DNA of 64,000 bases from an uncultured bacterium (GCA_905215345.1 CAJMPR010000006.1:156580-220579); one strand, 5' to 3'. Positions 52,025 to 62,064 are shown, counted from the stretch's first letter. The notes: generated by a model from the sequence alone, not told the origin. Numbers and translations: made by a program.

Positions 52025-53149
52025 TTAATTAAAGAATACCGCAGAATTAGGATTCTGCCCACCACAATCGAACTTTTCTACAAAAGTCCCGTCTTTCTTG
52101 AAACGGTAAATGTTGCCATTACCGGCTGAGAAGAAAGTCGTACCGATATAAATATCACCGTTATCATTCACCTGTAACATAGAAACACTCGTTGTAGCCA
52201 GTTCTTCAGATGCATTCTTTAAGAAAGAGGTTTTATTCAAAGTCTTGGTCTTGATATTATAAGTACTAAGGTGATTAGTTGTAACGGCAGGCTTAACAGT
52301 CCAATCCGTCAAAGAATTAATCAGATACACAATATCATCCTCAGCCGCCATATAAGTTGCGTTACCGATTGTAGTTACCTTGTTTCCATCGGCCGGATCA
52401 ATCATCTGCAAAACATAACCCTCTGTTGAGGAGTAATCCCATGCAATTAAGAATAACTTGTCATCTTCTTCCATCAATACATTAGGATTCGAAGCAACGG
52501 TCAACGTTTCTTTCAAAGCAAAGCTATTCAGGTCTATTACAAACACATCAGTCAGATAGACAAATTGTGTGCCCTCTTGCTTATAAGAATTGGCTACATA
52601 AAGCATATTCTTACTTATCGCCACACCTTCCAGATTATAGCCCTGTTCGATGGTTAATTTCTTTTCTACCTTCAATGTATTTGCATTAATTTTTGCCACC
52701 ACACCCCCATAGAAAGAGGCATAGATATAGCCATCTTCGGCATCGATGGCACGAATGCCTGCCGCCAGTTCTTTATCAGCAGCAAATGATATGCGAGCCT
52801 GCACCACACCGGCTGCATTCAGTTTTACAAGATAGTTGGAGCCATATACTGCTACGTACATAGATTGATTGTATTCAATCATCGTCTGACCAAGATCTCC
52901 TAACTTTGATTTATTCTGTTTTTGGAATATATCACTGACAAAATCAGCACCACCGTTAGGAGCATAAAAAGCGATGTTTGAATTGTTAGCTCCCTGTGAA
53001 CCTGCATTCAGGAAAAAGGCACGTACCTGCGGCAAAGCAACTGTCGAACCTGAATCATCTAACAAATCGTCATCATCGCTACAAGATGCGAATGAAACAC
53101 TTAACGCAAGCATACAAAGCATGCTGACTAATAAACTTCTTACTTTCAT
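52025..53149 (-). CDS. btuG: BtuG-like beta-propeller lipoprotein (DUF5074)
   Basis: 374 aa. Lipobox SFASCSDDDD (Cys about 23), the acidic tail suggesting surface export. The body is seven-bladed-propeller-like sequence (FYAPNGGADFVSDIF, NGDIYIGTTFFSAGNGNIYRFKKDGTFVEKFDCGGQNPNS). DUF5074 members located beside BtuB correspond to BtuG, the surface protein that binds cobalamin very tightly and passes it to BtuB. It lies between the btuB and binding-protein genes with 21- and 2-nt gaps. The name rests on context plus family memory. Confidence 0.8.
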   Translation of the reverse strand: MKVRSLLVSMLCMLALSVSFASCSDDDDLLDDSGSTVALPQVRAFFLNAGSQGANNSNIAFYAPNGGADFVSDIFQKQNKSKLGDLGQTMIEYNQSMYVAVYGSNYLVKLNAAGVVQARISFAADKELAAGIRAIDAEDGYIYASFYGGVVAKINANTLKVEKKLTIEQGYNLEGVAISKNMLYVANSYKQEGTQFVYLTDVFVIDLNSFALKETLTVASNPNVLMEEDDKLFLIAWDYSSTEGYVLQMIDPADGNKVTTIGNATYMAAEDDIVYLINSLTDWTVKPAVTTNHLSTYNIKTKTLNKTSFLKNASEELATTSVSMLQVNDNGDIYIGTTFFSAGNGNIYRFKKDGTFVEKFDCGGQNPNSAVFFN

Positions 53150-53170
53150 AATTCTTACTTATTTAATTGG

Positions 53171-55189
53171 TTAAAATTCAATTGTTCCGGTCAGTCGCCA
53201 CGAACGTCCCGGCATAGGATAATATTTTATCACGTCATACTGTGTATCTGTCAGATTGACGATTTCAGCCTGTAAGCGAAGTTTGCAACGTTTCAAAGAA
53301 AAATCTCTGGACAAACTGGCCGTATGTTCCATATAACCATCAATCCTATTCTCCGGTATATTCTGTGACATACTATACCGTTCACTCACCCCTACAATGG
53401 AGTATCCTACATTCACCCATGGCATTTCCAAAATCGCAGATATGTTCCCGCTGTGTTCAGGTGTATAGGGTAACTGATCTTTGTAACTCTTGGAAGTGGA
53501 ATCAGTCAAGTCAATAGCCTTCTGCCACGTATATCCACCGGATATGATTAACGTGATATTTTTGCTCAATGAGGTTGCCGCTGCCAAAGTAGCATCTATT
53601 CCCGTAGCACGAACTTTTCCATAGTTAGCCATCTTCCAGGCATAAGTGGTGGGGAATGCAACGATTTTATCGGTTACATCATTATAATAACCATCAATGG
53701 TAACCGAAAAATAATTGAGGAAAGACAAGAAGGGCTTGCTCCACGTTATCCCTATATTATATTCATTAGCCTTTTCGGGACGCAGGCTTCTATTCCCCAG
53801 TCGATAATAATACAAATCATTGAAAGTAGGCGTACGGAAAGTACTTTTGTACATCAGTCGCACAAAGAATAACTGCTCCTGCCACGGCTGCAAACTAACT
53901 GTAAAAGAGGGGGTCAGACGCTGAAAGTCAGCAGGTGCATCACCGACCTTCACCCGCTCTGTAATATTTGTATAAATCAACGAACCGGTAGCGGTTACCA
54001 TACCTTGCCGGTAACGGGCGTTGAATGCTGTCAATGAGGTATATCTTGTAGGGAACGGACAGTCCGGCAAATTACTGCGCAACTTATTAATAGCTCCGTC
54101 TTGTGCCAAAGATAAAGCTAAAGTATTCCATGGACGGTATAATGCTGTTGCCGACAAATAATATTCGTCTTGCCTATGAACGGCACGATACAAACCATCT
54201 GCATACTCATTGCCTTCGTCTTCATACTTGTTCCATCCATGATTATACTTGGCTTGTACCTGCATAGACCATCGCGGCGAGAATTGCTTTTTATAGCGTG
54301 CTTGTACAAATGAGTTTTCATCCCAAAGCCTCTCATCCGAAATCGGATTATAAAGTGTCACCGATCCGGGTAATCCCCGTTTCGAATAGAAGTAATAGGC
54401 TTTCAATTCCAGATTACTGCTATCTTTGAAGGTATGGAACAGAGTTGGTTCGGCTTGATAGGTATAGATAGTTGAATTGTTACGTTTCTCTTCCGTTACA
54501 TATTTTCCATTGACTAATGTGAACGGATAATTCCCGTCGGCCCGCATATAATTAGCATCCAATGAAAGCCGGGTACGATTACCCAATTTCTGCCACCAAC
54601 GAAATGAAGGACTGACATAACCGAATGAACCTCCTCTCATCTGTACCCTGAATGCAGAACTACGTCCATCATCAAAATGCGGTTTCTCCGTTTCAATGCC
54701 AAGCACCCCCGCAGACGCATACATACGCGCTGACTGCAACAGGTCTTCGGGTTGTCCGATATTCAAAGATAGTACGGAAACATTATCCAATGAAAAACGT
54801 CCTACATCTACTTGTCCTGCCTGACAGTTACTCACTACAACTCCATCGTAACTGACAGCCGTATGCGCTGCGCCCATATTACGGATTGAAACTGTTTTCA
54901 GACCACCTATTCCTCCATAGTCTTTTACATTGGCACCGGCAAAACGACGGACGGCATCTGCCATATTCTGTATACCCAACTGGCTGATATCCTGCTGTGA
55001 TAAAGTCTGTACAGGTACTGCCGAAGTGATTTTATTGGGCAGTTTACGGGCTGTCACAGTCACTTTTTCTATTTGATGTACCTTTCCCGTGATTGTATCC
55101 GGCACCGCTTCCTGTGCTGAAAGAGAAAACGTAGCAAAATAAAAGAGACAGGCACAACATACCCCCTGCACTTTTGTTAGCAATGTCAT
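53171..55189 (-). CDS. btuB: BtuB-like TonB-dependent cobalamin receptor
   Basis: 672 aa from ATG 55189; a longer frame runs into the riboswitch and is unlikely. A signal peptide ends SLSAQ. The plug domain is VTVTARKLPNKITSAVPVQTLSQQDISQLGIQNMADAVRRFAGANVKDYGGIGGLKTVSIRNMGAAHTAVSYDGV. A 22-strand barrel follows, ending in Phe (LTGTIEF). It imports cobalamin across the outer membrane with BtuG. A cobalamin riboswitch lies directly upstream. Confidence 0.92.
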   Translation of the reverse strand: MTLLTKVQGVCCACLFYFATFSLSAQEAVPDTITGKVHQIEKVTVTARKLPNKITSAVPVQTLSQQDISQLGIQNMADAVRRFAGANVKDYGGIGGLKTVSIRNMGAAHTAVSYDGVVVSNCQAGQVDVGRFSLDNVSVLSLNIGQPEDLLQSARMYASAGVLGIETEKPHFDDGRSSAFRVQMRGGSFGYVSPSFRWWQKLGNRTRLSLDANYMRADGNYPFTLVNGKYVTEEKRNNSTIYTYQAEPTLFHTFKDSSNLELKAYYFYSKRGLPGSVTLYNPISDERLWDENSFVQARYKKQFSPRWSMQVQAKYNHGWNKYEDEGNEYADGLYRAVHRQDEYYLSATALYRPWNTLALSLAQDGAINKLRSNLPDCPFPTRYTSLTAFNARYRQGMVTATGSLIYTNITERVKVGDAPADFQRLTPSFTVSLQPWQEQLFFVRLMYKSTFRTPTFNDLYYYRLGNRSLRPEKANEYNIGITWSKPFLSFLNYFSVTIDGYYNDVTDKIVAFPTTYAWKMANYGKVRATGIDATLAAATSLSKNITLIISGGYTWQKAIDLTDSTSKSYKDQLPYTPEHSGNISAILEMPWVNVGYSIVGVSERYSMSQNIPENRIDGYMEHTASLSRDFSLKRCKLRLQAEIVNLTDTQYDVIKYYPMPGRSWRLTGTIEF

Positions 55190-55227
55190 ATGACTACTAA
55201 AGATTTTCTTAAAACATTTGCGCACTG

Positions 55228-55250
55228 TCCGCTTTCCTCGAACGGACAAT
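55228..55250 (-). promoter_or_regulatory. Hairpin between riboswitch and btuB start
   Basis: TGTCCG-N11-CGGACA stem, 12 nt downstream of the aptamer and about 39 nt upstream of the ATG. It may be the expression platform that responds to the aptamer; no T-run follows, so translational control is more likely than termination. Confidence 0.45.
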
Positions 55251-55261
55251 TTTTCGACTTT

Positions 55262-55431
55262 GTTTTGCAGGTCTTCTGACTCGTTTCCGGTATATCGCCT
55301 TCCCATTCTTTTAACGAACAGTGGCTCAAGTGTGATACACCCCTATGAAACTCACAGCAGCGGGACTGTTCGGGACTTTCACCCGATTCCCTTTTCATCC
55401 GTGCCTCCGAACAAAGGATACGGAACAAAAC
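55262..55431 (-). ncRNA. Cobalamin riboswitch
   Basis: On the minus strand, P1 GTTTTG/CAAAAC closes the structure. Inside are the core blocks GGGAATCGGGTGAAAGTCCC, GGACTG-type CAGTCCCGCTGCTGTGA, GAGCCACTG and the B12 box AGTCAGAAGACCTGC at the 3' end. These conserved elements are in the right order for a class I cobalamin aptamer. It should repress btuB and the downstream genes when adenosylcobalamin is plentiful. Confidence 0.93.
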
Positions 55432-55464
55432 TTTGGCAAAGATAGATTTTTTTTTCTAACTTTG
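55432..55464 (+). promoter_or_regulatory. Promoter of the HAD-thioesterase gene, back to back with the btuB promoter
   Basis: Plus strand: -33 TTTG (55432-55435), 21-bp spacer, -7 TAACTTTG (55457-55464), 25 nt before the ATG. On the minus strand TATCTTTG (55437-55444) is a likely -7 box for the riboswitch transcript, so the two promoters overlap. Confidence 0.6.
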
Positions 55465-55489
55465 TTATCTAAACCAAATTCAAACCGCT

Positions 55490-56722
55490 ATGAAATATAA
55501 ATTATTAGTTCTCGATGTAGACGGAACATTACTCAATAATGCAAAAGAGATCAGTAAACGAACACTGGCATCCTTACTGAAAGTCCAACAAATGGGGATA
55601 CGTATCGTACTTGCATCCGGTCGACCTACCTACGGATTGTTACCATTGGCCAAGACACTTGAGCTTGGTAATTACGGAGGATTTATCGTTTCTTATAATG
55701 GTTGCCAGATAATCAATGCACAGAATGGAGAAATCTTGTTCGAACGAAGAATCAACCCGGAAATGCTGCCTTACTTGGAGAAGAAAGCCCGTAAAAATGG
55801 ATTTGCAATATTCACTTATCATGATGATACTATTTTAACAAACAGTCCGAAGAATGAACATATCCGGTATGAAGCCCAACTAAACAATCTTCGAATCATT
55901 TCGGAAGAAGAATTTTCTATCGCTGTGGATTTCGCACCATGTAAATGTATGCTCGTGAGCGATGATGAAGATGCTCTCACCGGATTGGAAGAACATTGGA
56001 AGAGGCGTTTAAATGGTGCATTAGATGTTTTTCGTTCTGAACCTTACTTTCTGGAAGTAGTTCCTTGTGGCATTGATAAAGCAAATGCTTTAGGAGTACT
56101 ATTGGAACAGTTGGGAGTAACACGTGAAGAAGTAGTTGCCATCGGAGACGGTGTATGTGATGTAACGATGCTCCAAATTGCCGGTATGGGTGTTGCGATG
56201 GGACATTCACAAGATTCAGTAAAAGTCTGTGCCGACTATGTAACTGCTTCCAACGAAGAAGATGGTGTGCCCTTAGCTGCCGAAAAAATAATCCTGGCAG
56301 AAGTCCATGCTGCGGAAATTCCTCTTGACTTATTGAATGCACGGGCACGCCATGCCTTAATGGGAAATCTGGGAATACAGTATACTTATGCCTCGGAAGA
56401 TCGTGTGGAAGCAACAATGCCCGTCGATCAACGTACCCGCCAGCCTTTTGGTATTCTTCATGGCGGTGCAACCCTCGCACTGGCCGAAACAGTTGCCGGA
56501 CTCGGTTCCATGATAACCTGCCAACCGGATGAGATAATAGTAGGAATGCAGGTCAGCGGAAATCACATATCTTCTGCACACGAAGGAGATACGGTACGCG
56601 CCGTGGCAACTATTGTACACAGAGGACGTTCATCTCATGTATGGAATGTAGATGTGTTTACTTCGACCAATAAACTGGTATCGTCTGTGCGGGTTGTTAA
56701 CAGTGTGTTGAAAAAGAGATAA
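55490..56722 (+). CDS. HAD-IIB phosphatase fused to hotdog thioesterase
   Basis: 410 aa. Residues 1-265 are a Cof-type HAD phosphatase: motif I LVLDVDGTLLNN (nucleophile Asp), motif II VLASGRPTYG and motif IV AIGDGVCDVTML. Residues about 280-410 are a PaaI-like hotdog thioesterase: FGILHGGATLALAETVAGLGS and VSGNHISSAHEGDTVRAVA. The second half resembles DHNA-CoA thioesterases of menaquinone synthesis. Both catalytic sets look intact. The fusion may join two steps of one pathway; the substrates are inferred only by family. Confidence 0.85.
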   Translation: MKYKLLVLDVDGTLLNNAKEISKRTLASLLKVQQMGIRIVLASGRPTYGLLPLAKTLELGNYGGFIVSYNGCQIINAQNGEILFERRINPEMLPYLEKKARKNGFAIFTYHDDTILTNSPKNEHIRYEAQLNNLRIISEEEFSIAVDFAPCKCMLVSDDEDALTGLEEHWKRRLNGALDVFRSEPYFLEVVPCGIDKANALGVLLEQLGVTREEVVAIGDGVCDVTMLQIAGMGVAMGHSQDSVKVCADYVTASNEEDGVPLAAEKIILAEVHAAEIPLDLLNARARHALMGNLGIQYTYASEDRVEATMPVDQRTRQPFGILHGGATLALAETVAGLGSMITCQPDEIIVGMQVSGNHISSAHEGDTVRAVATIVHRGRSSHVWNVDVFTSTNKLVSSVRVVNSVLKKR

Positions 56723-56751
56723 GATAATAAATCCGCAGCAGGCATAATCAC

Positions 56752-56859
56752 AAAAAGAGGGTGTATCAAAACGTACAAAATATAGGAATTCCCCCTGTTA
56801 TAGACATCTGTAGCAAGGGAGATTTTGTTAAAAAGAGAATTTTGATACATCCTCTTTTT
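56752..56859. mobile_element. 108-bp MITE-like inverted-repeat element
   Basis: AAAAAGAGGGTGTATCAAAA (56752-56771) and its reverse complement with one mismatch (56840-56859) flank 68 bp of unrelated sequence. The ends resemble the GGGTGTGTCAAAA termini common in Bacteroides insertion sequences. It could also act as a bidirectional terminator after the HAD gene. A similar single end lies at about 62829-62842. Confidence 0.5.
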
Positions 56860-57085
56860 AATATATATATCAGTTTAGTTATTTCACTTCCTCAAAATCA
56901 ACGTGATATATCTATCAGCAATTGCGTACAGGTGGTGCAAATATAACGCAAACCCGAAAATAAGCATCCATAAGCAACCACAGCTCTTACTCACAAGGTT
57001 AGATTTTTCTCGACAAGTAGTATGATGTAAACGCATAACAATCAAAAGAGATTGATGTTTTTAACAGATTCTTCAGTTTTATCCT

Positions 57086-57093
57086 TACCTTTG
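57086..57093 (+). promoter_or_regulatory. Probable -7 box of the RecQ-UvrD gene
   Basis: TACCTTTG fits TAnnTTTG. No good -33 TTTG is seen at the right distance. The start codon is about 97 nt downstream. A near-identical box plus leader (ATGCAGATAC..AACAA) recurs at 62096. Confidence 0.45.
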
Positions 57094-57189
57094 TAAATAA
57101 TATTGGAGTATTGTACCCGAGCAACAATAAAAGAACGATGCAGATACGCAACAAATTCAAATTATAAAACAATTTATTATATTGAATAT

Positions 57190-60100
57190 ATGTCAATATG
57201 GAGCAGAATTATAGGAATCAAGAAAACTGAGGACATCAACAATGTCATCGGTAATAAAATTACATCTGTACCATTTGATATCGCACGCTATGCCATAGTA
57301 GACGTTGAGATTAGTTTGAAAGATCATAAAATCCATGACATTGGAGCACTTCGCCATGATGGTGCAACCTATCATAAAACTTCGAAAGAAGGACTGTTTG
57401 ATTTTCTTTGTCATACAGATTACATCTGCGGACACAATATCATTCATCATGACGCCAAATATCTGTTCACCGACAAAACATGCCGTTGGGTTTTAGTTGA
57501 TACACTTTATATCTCGCCTTTACTGTTTCCGGAACGCCCTTACCATAGACTTGTGAAAGACGACAAGCTGATGAGCGAACAAATGAACAACCCGGTGAAC
57601 GACTGCGAAAAAGCAAAAGCACTGCTACTGGACGAAATAGCACGCTGGCATTCGTTACCAAATGGGAAGTGCAGATTATTTGCATCGTTACTGAAGGATA
57701 AGAAAGAGTTTGAGGGATTTCTCAACATAGTGAACGCGGAGTATATCAACAAGGGAGTATCTGAACTTATCAGAAGTCTTTATGCGGGAAAGATTTGTCA
57801 ACACGCCGACCTTGACATGCTCATCGAGCAGTATCCATGCGGATTAGCATACGCATTGGCTCTGATTGATACCACCGATTATCGTTCTATTACTCCCGGA
57901 TGGGTACTTTACAATTATCCGGAAGTGGAATATATTGTAAAACTCCTGCGACACACCTGTTGCCACGAAGGTTGTGCCTACTGCAATACCCAACTGGAGG
58001 TACTCCATAATTTAAAAGCATTCTTCGGATATGAACAATTCCGAACCTATGAAGGCGAACCACTGCAAGAACAAGCCGCCCAGGCTGCGGTGAAAGGCAA
58101 ATCGCTACTTGCGATATTTCCTACCGGTGGCGGCAAATCACTAACCTTCCAATTGCCGGCACTCATGGCAGGACGTTCTGTACACGGACTTACGGTTGTT
58201 ATCTCACCACTGCAATCACTTATGAAAGACCAGGTAGATAACCTTGCCAACAGAGGCATTACGGATGCTGTAACCATAAATGGAATGTTAGACCCCATCA
58301 CAAGAGCACTGTCAATACAAAGAGTAGAAGACGGAGAAGCCTCAATTTTGTATATATCTCCCGAAATGCTTCGGTCAAAAACTATAGAGAAAATATTGAT
58401 AGCACGCCATGTTATAAGGTTTGTAATAGACGAAGCGCATTGCTTTTCTTCATGGGGGCAGGATTTCAGGGTTGACTATCTCTACATAGGTAAATTCATT
58501 CGAGAATACCAACAAAAGAAAAGATGCAAAAATCCAATACCAGTATCCTGCTTTACGGCTACGGCAAAACAGAAAGTAGTACAAGACATCTGCGACTATT
58601 TCAAACAAACATTAAATTTAGACTTAGAATTATTCGCATCAACAGCCTCAAGAACAAATCTGCGTTATTCCGTCATACATGTAGATAGTGACAATAATAA
58701 ATACTTAAAACTAAGAGAACTCATAGCTGAATCCGATTGTCCGACAATTGTTTATGTATCACGCACCAAACGAACGAAAGAGCTGGCAATAAAATTGACT
58801 CGTGACGGTTATAAAGCATTACCTTTCAATGGCAAGATGGAAGCTGATGAAAAAATTGCCAACCAAGATGCATTCATGAACGATCAGGTACACATCATTG
58901 TGGCTACGTCCGCATTTGGCATGGGAGTCGATAAGAAAGATGTCGGTCTTGTGGTACATTATGACATTTCCGATTCATTGGAGAACTACGTTCAAGAAGC
59001 AGGCAGAGCCGGTCGTGATCCCAGCCTTAGTGCACGTTGTTATGTGCTTTATAGTGACAATGATTTGGACAAGCATTTTATACTACTGAACCAAACAAAA
59101 CTAAGCATCAGTGAAATACAACAGGTATGGAAAGCCATAAAAGATCTTACCAGACAGCGTATGAAAGTCAACTGTTCGGCATTGGAAATTGCCCGGCAAG
59201 CAGGATGGGACGATTCTGTACCTGACATTGAAACCCGTGTACGAACAGCGTTAGCATCTTTGGAACAAAGTGGATATCTGGTCAGAGGAAACAATGTGCC
59301 CCATGTATATGCTACAGGTATCACGGTAAAGAACATGGACGAAGCAAGAAAGCGCATATCAGCGTCACTATTCTTCGGCAGTGATGAAATAGAAAAAGCA
59401 GTCCGAATCATCAAATCATTGATATCCCAAAAGCACATTAACAAAGCCCAAGATTCAGAAGCAGAGTCACGGATTGATTATCTGGCAGACATATTGGGGC
59501 TAAGCAAAAGAGAAATTATATCCGTAGTGGAACGAATGAGACAGGAAGGTATATTAGCAGACAGTAAAGACATATCTGCTTATTTGCTGGATGCAGGTGA
59601 CTCGGAACGAAAGTCTCAGACACTCCTCGAACACTTTGCAAAGCTTGAACAATACATTCTCAGCCATATTCCTGACGAGTCTTTACGAATATCATACAAG
59701 CAACTGAATGAAAATGCCATAAACGAAGGAATCAATACATCCAAAGAAAAAGATATTCGGACACTACTTTATTTTCTCACCGTCAAGGGATATACCCGCA
59801 AGAAAGAGGACGCAGTTCACAATATGGAAATAATCCGTCAGGCAGACTTGGAATCAACCATCAAGCGTTTTGAGAAAAGATTGGAAATAAGCCGTTTCGC
59901 CATAGAATGGCTATACAAGTTAGCCTCAGATACGGAAATGGAAACCTCACCCAATAAAGCCATTCAATTCTCCGTAGTAGAACTTCTGAATCAAATAAAA
60001 ACAAGCCCTCAATCCCTTTTCAGCGGACTTGATGACACTCAACTGGAAGACCTAGAAGAAGCACTTCTATACTTATCGAAAATCGGTGCACTGAAACTTG

Positions 60101-62064
60101 AAGGTGGTTTCTTAGTCCTTTATAATGCCATGAATATCCAAAGAATAAAGGATAATAAATCGAGATACAAGCAGGATGATTACCGGATGCTCAACGAATT
60201 CTACAAGCAGAAGATTCAGCAAGTACATATTGTAGGCGAATATGCTAATCTGATGGTGAGGGATTACGACGCAGCCTTACGATATGTCCAAGACTATTTC
60301 CAGATGGATTACAGGAAGTTTGTCACAAAATACTTTAAGGGAGACAGAGTAAGCGAAATACAACGTAACCTGACGCCACAGAAATACAAGCAATTGTTCG
60401 GGCAGTTATCCAAACGTCAAATGGAAATTATTTCCGATAAGGATTCACGTTGCATTGTGGTTGCAGCTGGCCCAGGCAGCGGAAAAACACGCGTATTAGT
60501 TCACAAACTTGCATCACTTCTGCTACTTGAAGACGTCAAACACGAGCAACTTCTAATGCTGACATTCTCAAGAGCTGCGGCTACAGAGTTCAAACAGAGA
60601 CTTATGGAGTTGATAGGCAACGCTGCCCATTTTATTGAAATAAAAACGTTTCACTCCTATTGTTTTGACCTTCTGGGACGGATAGGAAATCTTGAAGAAG
60701 CAAAGAATGTCGTTGGAAAAGCAGCCGAGATGATTAGCCAAGGAGAAGTAGAGCCAAACAAAATTGGCAAGACGGTATTGGTCATAGATGAAGCTCAAGA
60801 TATGGGAATTGAAGAACATGCACTTATAAAGGCTCTTATGGTCAACAATGAAGAAATGCGTGTATTAGCAGTGGGGGATGATGACCAAAACATCTATGAA
60901 TTCCGTGGTTCTGATTCCGAATATATGTACCGGCTGGCACAAGAAAGCGGAAGCAAATTTATAGAGATGACTGAGAATTATCGCAGTGCGCACCATCCGG
61001 TGAATTTTGCCAACGATTTTTTGAAAGCCATCGACAAAAGGATGAAAAGTACACCGATTATCTCCATGAGAGAAGAAGAGGGCTGGGTCGAAGTGACACG
61101 TCATCAATCAAAGCATATGTATCAGCCACTCGTTGAGAAATTACTTCTCCATAGAGGGAAAGGCACTTCGTGTGTACTCACCCAAACAAACGAAGAAGCT
61201 GTTATCCTGATGGCTCTTTTGCGAAAACAGGGCATAAACAGCAAATTGATACAGTCAATAGATGGTTTACGCTTTTGGAACATAACCGAAATAAGGTATT
61301 TCTTAAGGTATATAGACAAACAAGTGAAAACGCCACTAATCCCAGACGAATTATGGGAAGAAGCCAAACACGCAACCTTTTCTACTTATGATAGAAGTTT
61401 AAGTTTGACGTATGTAAAGCGTTGTGTGGAACAGTTTGAGCAAACCAATAAAGTAAAATACTCCAGTGACTTCAAAGAGTTTGTATTTGAGTCATCGGTA
61501 GAAGACTTCTGTGATGTTTCAGGAACAGATGTCGTGGTGTCGACCATTCACAAGGCTAAAGGCAGGGAATTTGATGACGTATATATGCTCATATCCGACA
61601 GCTATGTAAAGGATACCCATCTGATGCGTCGATACTACGTAGGAATAACCCGTGCAAAAAACAGACTATTCATACATACAAACGGCGATTGCTTCAATCA
61701 TTTAAGTGTAAACCAATACCTCATTGACCAACGACAATATGATATGCCTGAAGAAATTATACTACAGCTCTCTCACAAAGATGTCAATTTGAGATTCTTC
61801 AAAGAACGGAAGCAAGAGGTCTTAGCACTGAGAGGGGGAGATTCTTTAACTTACAGTGATTTCTTTTTGTACAGTTCATCGACCTATAAACCTGTAGCAA
61901 AATTATCATTAAAAATGCAAGATAAATTATCGGAGTGGGAAGAAAGAGGCTATAAGGTAAAATCAGCATTTGTACGGTTCGTTGTAGCATGGAAGCCCAA
62001 AGATGCACCAAAAGATGAAGCGGAAACGGCTGTTATTTTAGCTGACTTGATACTTTCTTTGTAA
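57190..62064 (+). CDS. DnaQ-like exonuclease - RecQ helicase - UvrD helicase fusion
   Basis: 1624 aa from ATG 57190 (MSIWSRI); a TTG-started extension is unlikely. Residues about 30-170 look like a DEDD exonuclease (YAIVDVEIS, CGHNIIHHDAKYLF, NNPVNDCEKAKALL; the usual His before the last Asp is Asn). RecQ motors: PTGGGKS (about 310), DEAH (about 413), and motif VI QEAGRAGRD (about 605). UvrD-like motors: GPGSGKTRV (about 1093), VLVIDEAQD (about 1198), GDDDQNIYEFRG, STIHKAKGREFDDVY and YYVGITRAKNRLF (about 1484). All motor motifs are intact. It is monocistronic. It probably processes DNA ends in repair or defence. Confidence 0.85.
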   Translation: MSIWSRIIGIKKTEDINNVIGNKITSVPFDIARYAIVDVEISLKDHKIHDIGALRHDGATYHKTSKEGLFDFLCHTDYICGHNIIHHDAKYLFTDKTCRWVLVDTLYISPLLFPERPYHRLVKDDKLMSEQMNNPVNDCEKAKALLLDEIARWHSLPNGKCRLFASLLKDKKEFEGFLNIVNAEYINKGVSELIRSLYAGKICQHADLDMLIEQYPCGLAYALALIDTTDYRSITPGWVLYNYPEVEYIVKLLRHTCCHEGCAYCNTQLEVLHNLKAFFGYEQFRTYEGEPLQEQAAQAAVKGKSLLAIFPTGGGKSLTFQLPALMAGRSVHGLTVVISPLQSLMKDQVDNLANRGITDAVTINGMLDPITRALSIQRVEDGEASILYISPEMLRSKTIEKILIARHVIRFVIDEAHCFSSWGQDFRVDYLYIGKFIREYQQKKRCKNPIPVSCFTATAKQKVVQDICDYFKQTLNLDLELFASTASRTNLRYSVIHVDSDNNKYLKLRELIAESDCPTIVYVSRTKRTKELAIKLTRDGYKALPFNGKMEADEKIANQDAFMNDQVHIIVATSAFGMGVDKKDVGLVVHYDISDSLENYVQEAGRAGRDPSLSARCYVLYSDNDLDKHFILLNQTKLSISEIQQVWKAIKDLTRQRMKVNCSALEIARQAGWDDSVPDIETRVRTALASLEQSGYLVRGNNVPHVYATGITVKNMDEARKRISASLFFGSDEIEKAVRIIKSLISQKHINKAQDSEAESRIDYLADILGLSKREIISVVERMRQEGILADSKDISAYLLDAGDSERKSQTLLEHFAKLEQYILSHIPDESLRISYKQLNENAINEGINTSKEKDIRTLLYFLTVKGYTRKKEDAVHNMEIIRQADLESTIKRFEKRLEISRFAIEWLYKLASDTEMETSPNKAIQFSVVELLNQIKTSPQSLFSGLDDTQLEDLEEALLYLSKIGALKLEGGFLVLYNAMNIQRIKDNKSRYKQDDYRMLNEFYKQKIQQVHIVGEYANLMVRDYDAALRYVQDYFQMDYRKFVTKYFKGDRVSEIQRNLTPQKYKQLFGQLSKRQMEIISDKDSRCIVVAAGPGSGKTRVLVHKLASLLLLEDVKHEQLLMLTFSRAAATEFKQRLMELIGNAAHFIEIKTFHSYCFDLLGRIGNLEEAKNVVGKAAEMISQGEVEPNKIGKTVLVIDEAQDMGIEEHALIKALMVNNEEMRVLAVGDDDQNIYEFRGSDSEYMYRLAQESGSKFIEMTENYRSAHHPVNFANDFLKAIDKRMKSTPIISMREEEGWVEVTRHQSKHMYQPLVEKLLLHRGKGTSCVLTQTNEEAVILMALLRKQGINSKLIQSIDGLRFWNITEIRYFLRYIDKQVKTPLIPDELWEEAKHATFSTYDRSLSLTYVKRCVEQFEQTNKVKYSSDFKEFVFESSVEDFCDVSGTDVVVSTIHKAKGREFDDVYMLISDSYVKDTHLMRRYYVGITRAKNRLFIHTNGDCFNHLSVNQYLIDQRQYDMPEEIILQLSHKDVNLRFFKERKQEVLALRGGDSLTYSDFFLYSSSTYKPVAKLSLKMQDKLSEWEERGYKVKSAFVRFVVAWKPKDAPKDEAETAVILADLILSL

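Noticed and set aside
55190..55306. Upstream extension of btuB
   Set aside because: It would put the signal peptide 40 residues inside the protein and the frame runs into the riboswitch.
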